Origin: Methanobacteriaceae archaeon
GTDB lineage: Archaea; Methanobacteriota; Methanobacteria; Methanobacteriales; Methanobacteriaceae
Direction: 5' to 3'
Length of the DNA stretch: 64,000 nt
NCBI GenBank assembly: GCA_030016715.1
Contig: JASEJD010000003.1
Span: 62,001-126,000, forward strand
The position numbers and the translations under genes were made by a program. Numbering within the stretch: the first letter of the stretch is position 1; every line of letters starts with the position of its first letter. Under the pieces are notes generated by a model, which was given only the letters and a program-made list of their open reading frames with translations, was not told the origin of the DNA and made no database searches. This document shows positions 21,617 to 31,623 of the stretch, piece by piece.

Positions 21617-22801
21617 TTATTCCTTGATTAGGTTATGATATATTTCTTCTATCTTGGTTATAATCTGTTGATGGCTAAGATTCTCTTTCACATAATTCCT
21701 ACCATTAGCTACCATTTGCTTAGCATGAACTGGATTACTATTCAAATAATTTATCTTATCTCTCATTTCCTTCACATCACCAAATCTAAAGGTTAATCCA
21801 CAATGTGCAGTATTTATAATATCTGCACATCCACATTTATCTGATACAATTACCGGAGTGCCAGATAATAATGATTCAAATACCACATTACCAAATGATT
21901 CATAACTGGAAGGAAGTACAAATATATCCCCATCTACATAGGCACAAAGCTTTTCCTTACCATCCAAAGTACCAGTTAGCAATACATCATCTTCCAGTTC
22001 CAATTTTCTAATCATATTTATCAGATGGTCTTGGTAGCCATCATCTGGCCCAACCATTACCAGTTTCACATTTTCTATATCTTCTTTAAGAAGTTTGAAT
22101 GCTTTAAGCAGAGAATCTAAACCTTTAATCTTATTCAAACGGCCCAGGTAAAGAATAATTTTATCATCTTTAGAAAGGGCATATTTAGATCTAAAAGCAC
22201 CCTTCCTAGGCAGGTCCTTAAAATAATCCATATCAATAGAATTGGGAATAAATATTTTCTGTTCCTCCTGGATAAAGGGAAATGTTTCCATTGTTTTTTT
22301 TGCTTCCCTAGTGGAGGTGAAGATAATTTTATCTGCATCATGGACAATGTTGTCACCGTAGATCTTGTCAAAAACAATCTTCTGCTTATCTTTACCTAGA
22401 AGGGGAGCGGAGCCCCGGGGCTGTAGAACATAGGGAATATCATATTTTCGGGCATAGTAATGAACTATAACTGCCATTAAGGTACGATGTTCATGAATAT
22501 GTATTAAATCAAATTTTTTAAGGTCTTTACGGGCCACTACTGGTAGGTAGTATGGTGTTAGAAAATTCATCTTACGGGTTAGATAATTGGAGATATTTCG
22601 AAAATAGTAGGTTTCAATCCCATCCACATTAACTGGGCAATTTTTTTCAACATCCAAACGGTACTTGAATCCATCAGTGGTGTAAACTGTTACCTCATGA
22701 CCCCTCTCCAATAATGATCTGGAAATATCATAGGCCAGTCGGGGCGGGCCTCCTGCCTCCCAGGATGGCTTGAAAAAGGGTGTTACTTGTAATATTTTCA
22801 T
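21617..22801 (-). CDS. Glycosyltransferase family 4
   Basis: The 394-residue GT-B protein starts MKILQVTPFFKPSWEAGGPP, typical of GT4 enzymes with a glycine-rich acceptor loop. Its donor domain has LYLGRLNKIKGLDSLLKAF and PSSYESFGNVVFESLLSGTPV (E-x7-E). The start overlaps the stop of the preceding glycosyltransferase by four bases, so the two are translated together. Confidence 0.9.
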   Translation of the reverse strand: MKILQVTPFFKPSWEAGGPPRLAYDISRSLLERGHEVTVYTTDGFKYRLDVEKNCPVNVDGIETYYFRNISNYLTRKMNFLTPYYLPVVARKDLKKFDLIHIHEHRTLMAVIVHYYARKYDIPYVLQPRGSAPLLGKDKQKIVFDKIYGDNIVHDADKIIFTSTREAKKTMETFPFIQEEQKIFIPNSIDMDYFKDLPRKGAFRSKYALSKDDKIILYLGRLNKIKGLDSLLKAFKLLKEDIENVKLVMVGPDDGYQDHLINMIRKLELEDDVLLTGTLDGKEKLCAYVDGDIFVLPSSYESFGNVVFESLLSGTPVIVSDKCGCADIINTAHCGLTFRFGDVKEMRDKINYLNSNPVHAKQMVANGRNYVKENLSHQQIITKIEEIYHNLIKE

Positions 22802-23991
22802 ATCAATTTTTCCAGGGTTTCCTCAAAGTGCCTGGTAATATCCTCCCAATCATTACTTTCAACATATCTGCGGGCCTTCTTACCCAGTTCAGATAATTCA
22901 TCAGTATCATATTTCTCAACTGTATTTAAAACATCTTGAGGGCCATTCACATATATTATCCCATTACCCTCACCAAACTCCATATATATCCCCGGGAATC
23001 TGGTGGCCATAACAGGTTTTTCCATGGCCATGTACTCATATAGCTTTATAGGAACAATATCCTGCATTATCTCTTCATCAGGAAGGGCAGGCAGCAGGCA
23101 AACATTAGATGAAGCTATAAATTCAGGTATACGATCATAGGGCTGTTTACCAGTTAATATAAGCTTATCATGGAGTTGATATTCTTCTTTAATCCTTACC
23201 AGATCTGGATAGGCATCACCATCACCCACCACCAACAATTTAATATCCTTATATTTTTCCTTATTCTGGCCTAAGGCCATTGCAACCTCCTTTATACCTG
23301 CAAAATGATAAATCCAGCCCATGAAAAATAAAACCCTATCTGTATCTTTAATACCATACTCCTCTCTAACTGAATCACCACTAAGACCTGGCTGGAATTC
23401 ATCCAAATCAATACCAGCATCTATAACCATAGTCTTTTCCTTATCAGCACCTAACTCAAGGGCTAGTTCTGCCAGTCTCTGGTTAATAGTTATGATCAAA
23501 TTGGACCTCTTAATTGTCTTCTTTTTAAGAGTTTTTCCCAGGTTCTGGAAAATTTTTTCAGGTATTAATGCATATAAAACGTCAATAAGATAATATACAA
23601 ATGGTATATTATTTTTTTCTGCAGCCCGGGCAGCGAAATAAGCATTTAAAAGTCCAAAGGCTACAATAACATCTGGTTTAAATTCCTTGATTTGACGATT
23701 AATTTCTCGGGTATGGAAAATGGGTATGCTTAAATAATCAATTATAGGAATTTCAATTATGCTAGGCCGTATAACTGTTATTTTAGCCTGATTAACAACT
23801 TTTCTAATATTCTTACATTGAGTTCCTTTAACAAAGATTCCCCTCCACTTTTTATCCTTCCGGCGCCAGTCAATTCCATGATCTATAACTCTAATTTCAT
23901 GTCCCTGGGCAGATAAACGATCCATGAGGTGATGTTGTTGATGTGGATTTCTCTTCAACCAGTCTGATTCTTGAACTACTAGTATCTTCAT
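22798..23991 (-). CDS. Glycosyltransferase, GT4 type
   Basis: The 397-residue protein is a GT-B glycosyltransferase. FMGWIYHFAGIKEVA and the C-terminal IVPIKLYEYMAMEKPVMA form the donor site. MKILVVQESDW at the start and HQQHHLMDRLSAQGHEIRV describe the acceptor domain. The ATG at 23991 was preferred over a GTG three codons upstream because the protein then starts at the first beta-strand. It is the first gene of a minus-strand run of five. Confidence 0.85.
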   Translation of the reverse strand: MKILVVQESDWLKRNPHQQHHLMDRLSAQGHEIRVIDHGIDWRRKDKKWRGIFVKGTQCKNIRKVVNQAKITVIRPSIIEIPIIDYLSIPIFHTREINRQIKEFKPDVIVAFGLLNAYFAARAAEKNNIPFVYYLIDVLYALIPEKIFQNLGKTLKKKTIKRSNLIITINQRLAELALELGADKEKTMVIDAGIDLDEFQPGLSGDSVREEYGIKDTDRVLFFMGWIYHFAGIKEVAMALGQNKEKYKDIKLLVVGDGDAYPDLVRIKEEYQLHDKLILTGKQPYDRIPEFIASSNVCLLPALPDEEIMQDIVPIKLYEYMAMEKPVMATRFPGIYMEFGEGNGIIYVNGPQDVLNTVEKYDTDELSELGKKARRYVESNDWEDITRHFEETLEKLI

Positions 23992-24080
23992 ACAATTCAC
24001 TTTAAGTATAATCTAACAAAATACACAATTAATAATAATGATTATAGCTAGGAAAAACAAGAATGATTTATTTAATAAAT

Positions 24081-25079
24081 CTATTCAAACTCAGCACATT
24101 CTTCTATATTGTCCCAGTTATCCAGGAACCATTGATGGGTCTTCTTTAGGCCGTCTTCAAATTTAATCTTAGGTTTATAACCCAATATCTTTTTTGCCTT
24201 TTTTATAGAGGATAATAGTTTGGTCTTAGCATCCCAGTCCCGGCGGGGCATGTAAGCTATACCCTCGCTGTTTCCAGTTAACTCGTTAACTAACTGGGCC
24301 ATATATTTAACTTGATGATCCTTACCAGATCCAAGGTTAATTGCTTCTCCTATAGCCTTATCTTTTATACCCATAGCTAATAATCCATCAACTATATCCT
24401 CAACATAGGTCCAGTCCCTGGTTTCTGAGCCATCACCAGTAATAGGAAGTGGCTGGCTGGTCATGGACCAGTAAAAAAAGTTAGGAATAACATTACGGTA
24501 TTTTCCAGGAACCTCCCCTGGACCAAAAACATTAAAGAAGCGGGCATTTACTATAGGCAGTTCATAAAGGTTATGGAAATAGTTAGTGTATAATTCTCCC
24601 AGTAACTTGGTAACCTGATAAGGAGTATGGAGACTGATGGATATATCATGTTCTTCAAAGGGCATTTTAGAGTCCAGACCATAAACTCCACATCCAGAAG
24701 AGGAATAGACAAATCTTTCAACACCAGTAAGTTGGGTGTACTGTAAAACCTTAAGTATACCCACACCATTTACCATTAAATCTTTTTTAGGATTATCCAC
24801 TGAATTCTGGTTGGCAAAATGAGCAGCTAAATGGAAAACATAATCAGGTTTTTCCTTGAATACACGCTTAAGAACTTCATCATCCAATATATCGCCATGA
24901 ATAAATTCTATGTTATCACCACGGGGAATATTCCAGTCATATGCTGATGATAGGTCATCTAATATTATAACTTTATCTGTATCAAGTTCTGCAAGTTTCC
25001 TTGTTAGATTACTCCCTACACAACCAGCTCCCCCTGTAACCAGTACTGTGCTTCCTTTATATTTATTAAATAAACTCAT
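24081..25079 (-). CDS. NAD-dependent epimerase/dehydratase
   Basis: The 332-residue extended SDR has VTGGAGCVGSNL for NAD binding, SSSGCGVYG for the catalytic Ser, and TPYQVTKLLGE for YxxxK. RFFNVFGPGE and GSETRDWTYVEDI define the sugar-nucleotide side. It could be an epimerase or a dehydratase. The ATG at 25079 has GAGG eight bases upstream; the longer frame from 25103 has no site. It stands alone between two runs of glycan genes. Confidence 0.86.
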   Translation of the reverse strand: MSLFNKYKGSTVLVTGGAGCVGSNLTRKLAELDTDKVIILDDLSSAYDWNIPRGDNIEFIHGDILDDEVLKRVFKEKPDYVFHLAAHFANQNSVDNPKKDLMVNGVGILKVLQYTQLTGVERFVYSSSGCGVYGLDSKMPFEEHDISISLHTPYQVTKLLGELYTNYFHNLYELPIVNARFFNVFGPGEVPGKYRNVIPNFFYWSMTSQPLPITGDGSETRDWTYVEDIVDGLLAMGIKDKAIGEAINLGSGKDHQVKYMAQLVNELTGNSEGIAYMPRRDWDAKTKLLSSIKKAKKILGYKPKIKFEDGLKKTHQWFLDNWDNIEECAEFE

Positions 25080-25231
25080 TGTTTTTGCCTCGAATAATTC
25101 CATTATATTAAATTATACTAAATGTTCTTTAATTTATCTCATGTTATTTTTAGTAGAATGGATATAGATATATAGGTTCTAATTATATTTTTATTTAAAG
25201 TAATATTATCTGTCTTTTTAGTTCTATTTTA

Positions 25232-26989
25232 TTAGATATGTATACTTGGTTTGAATTGTATATAGTCTGGTTCTTCTAGATTTTTTGGGTTGTCAATTTC
25301 AAATATGGTAAATATACCCACCCTTTTAATTACATGATAATCAGGTATGTACAGATCAGTACCTCTATAAATATAGTAATAGGCCTTTTTTTCCTGTAAA
25401 AATTTGGAAAACTCTTTTAAATCCCCAAATTCCTTAAACATACTCTCCTTTGTTTGAGGAATGGCTCTGTATATCCTCTTGTTTAGATACCATTCAAATC
25501 CTGGCCAGTGATTTGAGTAGACAGTCTTTTCAAAGATTTCATCATCATAGTTATGAAGCCATTGGCTAATGGATTTCATGTCATGTGCATAGTTATTCTG
25601 GGGTATTTGATCCAGAAATACCAGTGTGGATGATAAAACAACCACTACCAGAACAGTTGACAACAATGAACTAATATCTATTTTCCCATAATTAAAGTTT
25701 GTTTTATTGTTTATACAGTTTATTGCAAGTACTATGAGAAATGCAAGAGCAGGCATTACATTAACAAAGTATCTATCATTTTTTGTGGCTAGAATACTGT
25801 TAAAAACCATATAAACAGCCAACCATAAAAAGATTGTTACATCAAAATCAGCATTTTTGATTTGAAGATATCTGAAAAACTGATATATGAATAAAAATAT
25901 AATTAACAATATCACTATGCTTATAACATAGGATACATCCCCTATACTGGTATAGAAAGTAATTAATAATATAATAAAAATTCCAAGCTTCAAGAGACCC
26001 ATTTTATCTTTTAACTTTTCCAGGGGAAGTTGCCTAACTTTAAGGTATATATTTAGGAGATATATTAAAAGACCTAATACCATTATACCCAGCAATAGAT
26101 AAGCAATCAAGGTAGGATCACTTAGGGAGGGATTCAAAAATCCAGTAAAATCTGTCTGATTGGATATGCTGGAGATATAATTTGGTAAATTTTTCAGATA
26201 AAACAGATAATCTGGGTTGAAACCACTATCAATGGTGGTGGCGGCATTGGAAACTGTACCCTTAAACTGTCCCAGAAAGGGGAAGGGATTACCAATGGTA
26301 GTATAAAAAAATATGATAAATCTAAGAGCAATAACACTACCAATTAATATTCCCACAACCATATTTTTAAGATTCCGAAGGTAGTCCTGCTTGATAAATA
26401 TGTAGAACAACATTATAAGACCAATCAAACCGGCAGTGTATTTAGTGAAAAAGGCTATAGCTGCCAGTGGAAAGGCCAAATAATAATACCTAGAATCTTT
26501 TTTAACTGCCATGATTGTAAATAGAATGGCCATGATACTGAATGATACTGAGGCCAGGTCAATACCTCCCACCGCTACCCAGGTTAAAACCACAGAGAAA
26601 GTGGCATAGATTATGCTCCCTGCAAAACTTTCCACAGCCCTAAATCTCATCTTCAAAAGACAGTAAAATGCCGCTACACCTAGTATGTAGATGATCCCAT
26701 CTAATATGAAAAGAGCATGGGATGAGACATAACCTAGACTGAATAATAGGGAGGTTAAATATGGTAGAAATGGTGAAAGACTTAGATCATTATTCAAACC
26801 TGGAAATGCAAATCTACGGGCAAAATTCAGGTACTGAAAAGTATCCCAGTAAGCCACATCAACATTAAATTGGATCTGAAGTTTATATAATGTAATAACT
26901 GTGGTTATGGCCATTAAACATAATAATAATATGAATGATACTTTATTAGCATTGATGTATCCTTTGAATCGTTGTAACATAGAATTCAT
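25232..26989 (-). CDS. GT-C-type membrane glycosyltransferase, copy 1
   Basis: The 585-residue protein has about 11-13 membrane segments and a soluble C-terminal region of about 130 residues. The first outside loop reads FNVDVAYWDTFQYLNF, with an Asp where PMT/ArnT-type GT-C enzymes place catalytic acids. It resembles the next gene along its length (FAFPGLNNDLSLSPFLPYLT here, a similar loop there). It likely transfers a sugar from a polyprenyl-phosphate donor outside the cell. GAGG precedes the ATG. The exact family is inferred. Confidence 0.72.
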   Translation of the reverse strand: MNSMLQRFKGYINANKVSFILLLCLMAITTVITLYKLQIQFNVDVAYWDTFQYLNFARRFAFPGLNNDLSLSPFLPYLTSLLFSLGYVSSHALFILDGIIYILGVAAFYCLLKMRFRAVESFAGSIIYATFSVVLTWVAVGGIDLASVSFSIMAILFTIMAVKKDSRYYYLAFPLAAIAFFTKYTAGLIGLIMLFYIFIKQDYLRNLKNMVVGILIGSVIALRFIIFFYTTIGNPFPFLGQFKGTVSNAATTIDSGFNPDYLFYLKNLPNYISSISNQTDFTGFLNPSLSDPTLIAYLLLGIMVLGLLIYLLNIYLKVRQLPLEKLKDKMGLLKLGIFIILLITFYTSIGDVSYVISIVILLIIFLFIYQFFRYLQIKNADFDVTIFLWLAVYMVFNSILATKNDRYFVNVMPALAFLIVLAINCINNKTNFNYGKIDISSLLSTVLVVVVLSSTLVFLDQIPQNNYAHDMKSISQWLHNYDDEIFEKTVYSNHWPGFEWYLNKRIYRAIPQTKESMFKEFGDLKEFSKFLQEKKAYYYIYRGTDLYIPDYHVIKRVGIFTIFEIDNPKNLEEPDYIQFKPSIHI

Positions 26990-27073
26990 CTAATATTCCT
27001 CGATAATTTATAATTAGAAATGATATTTTCTTTTAATACCCTTTAAGATTATATTTTAGAAAAGTTATATCCT

Positions 27074-28735
27074 TCAGATCCTTTTATATATGGTGATTAT
27101 TCCAATGGTTTTGATTTCTTCATATCCTGGAATATCTATTTTAGGATTTTTAAGCACATCTATATAATAGTCTGCTTTAAGTGTATCCAGTTCACGGTAG
27201 AAATCTTCACTGTTTTTGAAGTTTCTAGGTATACGGGTGTAAACCCTCTTTTTAAGGTACCAGCTAAAAGCCGGGCCTCGATCAGCAACTATTACCTTTG
27301 ATTGGTATTGAGGGTCATAATCCATTAGAAAGTCTGCAGCTGCCACTTCATTATCAATCCAGTAATAATCATGGGGCATTTCTCCAGTATAATAGATAGC
27401 AGATGATAACATCATCACCACCACTGCAGCTGACATAATTGTAGTAGATAAATTGGTTTTATTATACTTGAATTTTATTTTTGATGAAATATTACTAAGT
27501 GATAGGGTTAAGAAATAGGCTAATGCAGGCATTGCAGTTAAGATATACCGGTCTACCTTAACTGCATGGTAACTTAAAAAAAGGAAGTACATCATGAACC
27601 ATGCCAGAAATAGAATATCTAGATCAGCTCCTTCCTGGCCGCGGATTAGATCAAACAATAGAAAAGCTATCATGAAAAATATGATCTCACTAATTAAATA
27701 GGAAATATGAGAATAGCTGAAAACTAAGATAATGCCCAGAATTATTACAGATAAAAGTTTTAGATATTCAATCTGGGAAAATCTACTTTCAGACTCTTTC
27801 AGAGAACTAATAATATTGTATAAATAAATGAGGATGCCTACTATTATAATTGAAAGGATTAGATAGGATATAATGGTAGCTGGGCCGCTGATGGTTAATA
27901 TTTGGCTGTAACTGTCAGAGGGAATATTAGATATGTAGTTGGGGATATATTTAAGATAATATAGAAGGTCCAGGTTATAGCCGGGATTGGCAGTGGTAAC
28001 TGCTCTGGTGGCAGTGTTGGTCATCTGACCAAGGAAGGGAAGGGGATTTCCAGATATACGATAAAATAATACTGTGAAGGGTATGCTAACTATGATAGAG
28101 ATTCCAATACCCCTCAATATATTTTTTAAATTTTTTAGGTATTCCTTATTTATAATAATGTAAAAAAGTATCAATATTATTATAAATCCTGAGGTATAGC
28201 GGGTGAAAAATGCCAGGGCAGCTAGGGGAAATGCAAAGTAATAACATCGGGGATTTTTACGTGCCCTAACTGTAAAGAGCACAGCCCATATACAAAGTGT
28301 TAAGGCCGGAGTATCAGTGGCACCAGAAACTGCCCAGGGGATCATTAAGGATAGGCAGGCAAAAAATATGCTACCTGCAAAGCTTGAGACTGCATCGAAT
28401 CTCTCCTTTAATAATAGGTATAATCCGATCACTCCCAGCACATAAAATATTCCACCTAAAACAAAAACCACGTTCTGGGATACATATCCTAAACGAAAAA
28501 AGATTGAAGTTAAAATTGGTAGAAGTGGTGGGAGCAGCATCTGATCTCCAACCCCTAAGCCAGCATATCGCAGTGCATTTCCTAAATAGACAAAGATGTC
28601 CCAGTAATAGATTCCCAGTTTAGATTGTATATCAATTAGAACAACTGAGATAGTTGAAACAGTTAAAAAAAGTAAGACAAAGAGAAATGATTCAATCCTA
28701 TTTTTTAGAAATAAATCTCCAATCTTATTTAACAT
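27074..28735 (-). CDS. GT-C-type membrane glycosyltransferase, copy 2
   Basis: The 553-residue protein is a paralogue of the upstream-numbered neighbour (25232-26989). They share a YWD-x-F motif in the first loop (GIYYWDIFVYLGNALRY), a second loop with LPPLLPILTS, a middle loop with SGNPLPFLGQ, and a C-terminal soluble segment with RGPAFSWYLKKRVYTRIP. About a dozen hydrophobic segments are visible. With the GT2 enzyme encoded upstream it fits a pathway using a polyprenyl-phosphate sugar as donor. Confidence 0.72.
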   Translation of the reverse strand: MLNKIGDLFLKNRIESFLFVLLFLTVSTISVVLIDIQSKLGIYYWDIFVYLGNALRYAGLGVGDQMLLPPLLPILTSIFFRLGYVSQNVVFVLGGIFYVLGVIGLYLLLKERFDAVSSFAGSIFFACLSLMIPWAVSGATDTPALTLCIWAVLFTVRARKNPRCYYFAFPLAALAFFTRYTSGFIIILILFYIIINKEYLKNLKNILRGIGISIIVSIPFTVLFYRISGNPLPFLGQMTNTATRAVTTANPGYNLDLLYYLKYIPNYISNIPSDSYSQILTISGPATIISYLILSIIIVGILIYLYNIISSLKESESRFSQIEYLKLLSVIILGIILVFSYSHISYLISEIIFFMIAFLLFDLIRGQEGADLDILFLAWFMMYFLFLSYHAVKVDRYILTAMPALAYFLTLSLSNISSKIKFKYNKTNLSTTIMSAAVVVMMLSSAIYYTGEMPHDYYWIDNEVAAADFLMDYDPQYQSKVIVADRGPAFSWYLKKRVYTRIPRNFKNSEDFYRELDTLKADYYIDVLKNPKIDIPGYEEIKTIGIITIYKRI

Positions 28736-28778
28736 ATAATCGTCTCATACAATTTAGATAAAAAAAAGAGTATATTAT

Positions 28779-29663
28779 CTATTTTTTAATACTCCGCTCT
28801 ATAAGTCGGGAGATAGAATCTAGAATAATCCCAGTGAAGGTCATAAATATCCCGGCTAGGGTGAACATGATCATTAAAAGGGTGGGGGCCATGGTTATGC
28901 TCTTACCAGTGATATAATCCCGGATGAAAAACAGGCTTATCACTAGACCTACCACCACAATAATCAGACCCGGTATGGTGAAGTAGTATAATGGCTTATT
29001 TAATTCAATATCCCTTATTATACGGGTTAAAACTTGTATGCCCTGGCTTATAGGGTTTTGGCTGGATCCATCCACATCATAGCGAACACCAATCTCCACT
29101 TCCACAATCCGCATATTATTTTTAGCTGCATCTACCAGCATCTCACTTTCCACGCCGTAGCCACTATCCTGGAACCGGAATAGGGGTATTGTATTCTTGG
29201 CAAAGGCCCGATAACCACTCTGAGTATCAGTAATTTTTAAGCCACTGGTTATGTTAGTGGCCTTATCCAGGACCTTCTGACCCACTCTTCTGTAACGTGG
29301 TGTTTTATCATCACTTCCATTCATGTACCGGCTGCCATTGACCACATCAGCTTTACCATCCAGTATGGGTTTTATTAGTGCCGGAATTTCCTTAGGGTGG
29401 TGCTGTCCATCAGCGTCTATAGTTACTACCACATCAGCATCTTTAACCATACTAAAACCGGTTTTAAGTGCAGCACCTTTACCCATATTTGTGGGGTGGC
29501 TTTTAACTTCAGCACCAGCCATTTTAGCAATCTTGGCAGTTTCATCGGTACTTCCATCATCAACCACTATCACCTGGTCAACATACTGTGATGTTCTAAG
29601 CACCATACTTCCAATAGATACTTCTTCATTATATGCCGGTAATATTGCAGTGATTTTAGCCAT
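28779..29663 (-). CDS. Glycosyltransferase family 2 (polyprenyl-phosphate sugar synthase-like)
   Basis: The 294-residue protein has the DPM1-like start ITAILPAYNEEVSIG, VVDDGSTDET and the DADGQHHPKEIPAL metal-binding motif. The C-terminal part has two membrane segments (around 228-250 and 262-285). Such enzymes put a sugar on a polyprenyl phosphate. Its position next to two GT-C-like proteins suggests it makes their donor. Confidence 0.88.
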   Translation of the reverse strand: MAKITAILPAYNEEVSIGSMVLRTSQYVDQVIVVDDGSTDETAKIAKMAGAEVKSHPTNMGKGAALKTGFSMVKDADVVVTIDADGQHHPKEIPALIKPILDGKADVVNGSRYMNGSDDKTPRYRRVGQKVLDKATNITSGLKITDTQSGYRAFAKNTIPLFRFQDSGYGVESEMLVDAAKNNMRIVEVEIGVRYDVDGSSQNPISQGIQVLTRIIRDIELNKPLYYFTIPGLIIVVVGLVISLFFIRDYITGKSITMAPTLLMIMFTLAGIFMTFTGIILDSISRLIERSIKK

Positions 29664-29781
29664 TAATGTCCATTCTCCATTCTATGATAATTGTTTATAG
29701 ATAATAATAAAATCTTCTAATATTACATGTTTTGATAAGAATCTTTCGTTCATCTAGACTTCTTCTATTCTACCTTTTTTA

Positions 29782-30723
29782 TTAGTCTTCCATGCGGTAG
29801 TACCATTTCATCCATTCCACAGTTCTCTTGATTCCTTCTTCTGGATCTATTTTAGGGTCATGCTTAAGATCATTTATAGCCTTGCTAAAGTCCATAGTCT
29901 TTACTTTAGTGGTGAAGGCCTCTGCCTCATGGTAGGTTACCAGTGAATCATCCTTTCCCACAGCATCAAGAACTATGTCTGAGTACTCCTTTATTTCCTT
30001 CTCCCATTCCTGTTTACCACCTACATTGTATACTTCTCCAGGTATGAAATTGTCCACGATATTGGCAAAGGTACGGGCTGAATCCTCCACATAATCAATA
30101 ATTCTTTTATGTCCTTTATATACTGTGTAAGGTTTATCAAACAGTGCTTTATAGATAAATATTGGTATAAATCCCTTGTAGGGCGTGTAATGTTCATGGG
30201 GTCCGTAGCAGTTTACAGGCCGTACTCTTACTGTTTCAGTGTCAAACATGGTGGCAGAGTTCATGCACATCAACTCACCCGCCCATTTAGTGATGGCATA
30301 GTCATTCATCTGATAGGTGTCCTTTATAGGGTTGTTGACCATTACATCTTCGCTCATAATACCAGTATAGTCACCGTAGACTTCAGCTGAGGAGAAAAAT
30401 ATCATCCTAAAACCTAGCTTTTCCTGGAGCCGGATCATATGTTTGGTGCCAATTACATTGGTCTGCCATAGATTTTCATAGTAGTCTTCACCATTCCAGC
30501 GGCCATACTCTGCAGCCAAGTGGTAAACATAGTCAAATTTATCATTATCAAATAATCGCTCAACTTGCCGGTAATTTTTCACATCAGCTCGGATATAGTT
30601 ATCCCTATCATTATGAAGCAGATCTACTGCTAAAACCTCATGGCCACGACTTTCTAGTTCATTAACCAGATTAGTTCCTATAAAGCCAGATCCGCCGGTG
30701 ACCATTATTTTATGAGTCTCCAT
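29782..30723 (-). CDS. NAD-dependent epimerase/dehydratase
   Basis: The 313-residue extended SDR has VTGGSGFIGTNL, SSAEVYGDY and YAITKWAGE (YxxxK). The ATG at 30723 was chosen because GAGGAGG lies just upstream; the frame also opens at a TTG that overlaps this site. That GAGGAGG lies in the nearer copy of a 29-bp repeat and is the likely former end of the TIGR04076-like gene upstream. Substrate unknown; a nucleotide sugar is likely from the context. Confidence 0.86.
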   Translation of the reverse strand: METHKIMVTGGSGFIGTNLVNELESRGHEVLAVDLLHNDRDNYIRADVKNYRQVERLFDNDKFDYVYHLAAEYGRWNGEDYYENLWQTNVIGTKHMIRLQEKLGFRMIFFSSAEVYGDYTGIMSEDVMVNNPIKDTYQMNDYAITKWAGELMCMNSATMFDTETVRVRPVNCYGPHEHYTPYKGFIPIFIYKALFDKPYTVYKGHKRIIDYVEDSARTFANIVDNFIPGEVYNVGGKQEWEKEIKEYSDIVLDAVGKDDSLVTYHEAEAFTTKVKTMDFSKAINDLKHDPKIDPEEGIKRTVEWMKWYYRMED

Positions 30724-30740
30724 AATTCTATTCCTCCTCA

Positions 30741-30834
30741 ATTCTCTTACATCTAAATATCACTGTACCTTGCAAAGTTTCGTCTATGAACCTGTTGCAG
30801 TGTTTATTCTCTTACATCTAAATATCACTGTACC
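30741..30834. repeat. Repeat-insert-repeat unit 1: 29-bp direct repeat flanking 36 bp
   Basis: Positions 30741-30769 and 30806-30834 are identical over exactly 29 bases; both flanks differ immediately outside. The 36 bases between (30770-30805) match neither neighbour. The copy at 30806 codes for GTVIFRCKRI of the TIGR04076-like protein. The copy at 30741, read in the same way, gives GTVIFRCKRIEEE and a stop, whose GAGGAGG is the ribosome site of the next gene. So the simplest ancestor lacks 65 bp, and DNA entered with a 29-bp target duplication. Confidence 0.85.
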
Positions 30835-31092
30835 CCCATCAGTATAGGGGTATCCTGGATCAACACACTGCATATATGCATGTTCTTCATCTCCCTTCCG
30901 GGTCAGTCCCAACTCCAGGGGACACCATTTTCTCTCCAAAATAGTGGTGTAATGTAAAATGGTGGAAAGGGCATGGGTACAGAGTTTATCAGTTTTCTTT
31001 ACAAGTATTTCCGGGTCCTGGATGATTATTCTATCACCTTTTTCATGGACGGGACATTTACCCTTTATCTTATGGACTGTAATTTCCAGCAA
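30784..31092 (-). CDS. TIGR04076-like Cys-containing small protein, C-terminus altered by an insertion
   Basis: The 102-residue protein has GKCPVHEKGDRIII near the start, CTHALSTIL in the middle and FRCKRI near the end, the Cys pattern I associate with the TIGR04076 family of unknown function. The start is TTG with no clear ribosome site; a TATA-like box at 31109-31120 is so close that the message may be leaderless. The last six residues (NTATGS) come from inserted DNA; without the insert the protein would end EEE. It is probably still functional. Confidence 0.72.
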   Translation of the reverse strand: MLEITVHKIKGKCPVHEKGDRIIIQDPEILVKKTDKLCTHALSTILHYTTILERKWCPLELGLTRKGDEEHAYMQCVDPGYPYTDGGTVIFRCKRINTATGS

Positions 31093-31170
31093 AAATAATA
31101 CACATCCCTATAAATATTTAATATAAGAAAAATTTGAATATATTATATATTAGAAGTCTTCCAATGTAAT

Positions 31171-31395
31171 CTATTCATTAATTGAGATAAATAGTATTTT
31201 ACCACCTTTAATTACTCTTAAACCTTGATCTGTCTCTAGTACAGTGTTTAGATAGTTGTCCAGGGCTATGATTTTACCTTCATCATAGGTATTGTTTTTA
31301 AAGGCAATTTGAACATTTTTGTTTTTGAAGATTCGAAACTGTTTAGCCAGTTCATTTTCATAGTCAACTTTTTGCTTCCTAAATTTTTTATTCAT
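31171..31395 (-). CDS. Sm-like (LSm) RNA-binding protein
   Basis: The 74-residue protein shows a short Sm fold: the Sm1-like part VQIAFKNNTYDEGKIIALDNYLNTVLE and the Sm2-like end RVIKGGKILFISI. A basic and helical N-terminus of about 20 residues (MNKKFRKQKVDYENELAKQ) precedes it. Archaeal LSm proteins form RNA-binding rings. GATGGTG precedes the ATG. It is not obviously linked to the glycan genes around it. Confidence 0.8.
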   Translation of the reverse strand: MNKKFRKQKVDYENELAKQFRIFKNKNVQIAFKNNTYDEGKIIALDNYLNTVLETDQGLRVIKGGKILFISINE

Positions 31396-31623
31396 CTATT
31401 ACACCATCTTATTCTTAATATAAATGAGAGATTAACTTGTTAAATATAATTACTAGTTTATGATAACATGATTAAGATATAGGTTACTAATAAATTTACC
31501 CAAAAAAATCATGGTTCAAACCTATCCAAATAATATCATGTAAGATCCTAGATTAGATGGAGGAATTCATTATTCTGATATTAATTCTTCCCATAAATAA
31601 TTTAGATAAGAAGAATTAACACA

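Noticed and set aside
31396-31623. Possible small RNA or riboswitch before the flippase
   Set aside because: No stable long stem or known motif could be seen by eye; AT-rich and weakly structured.
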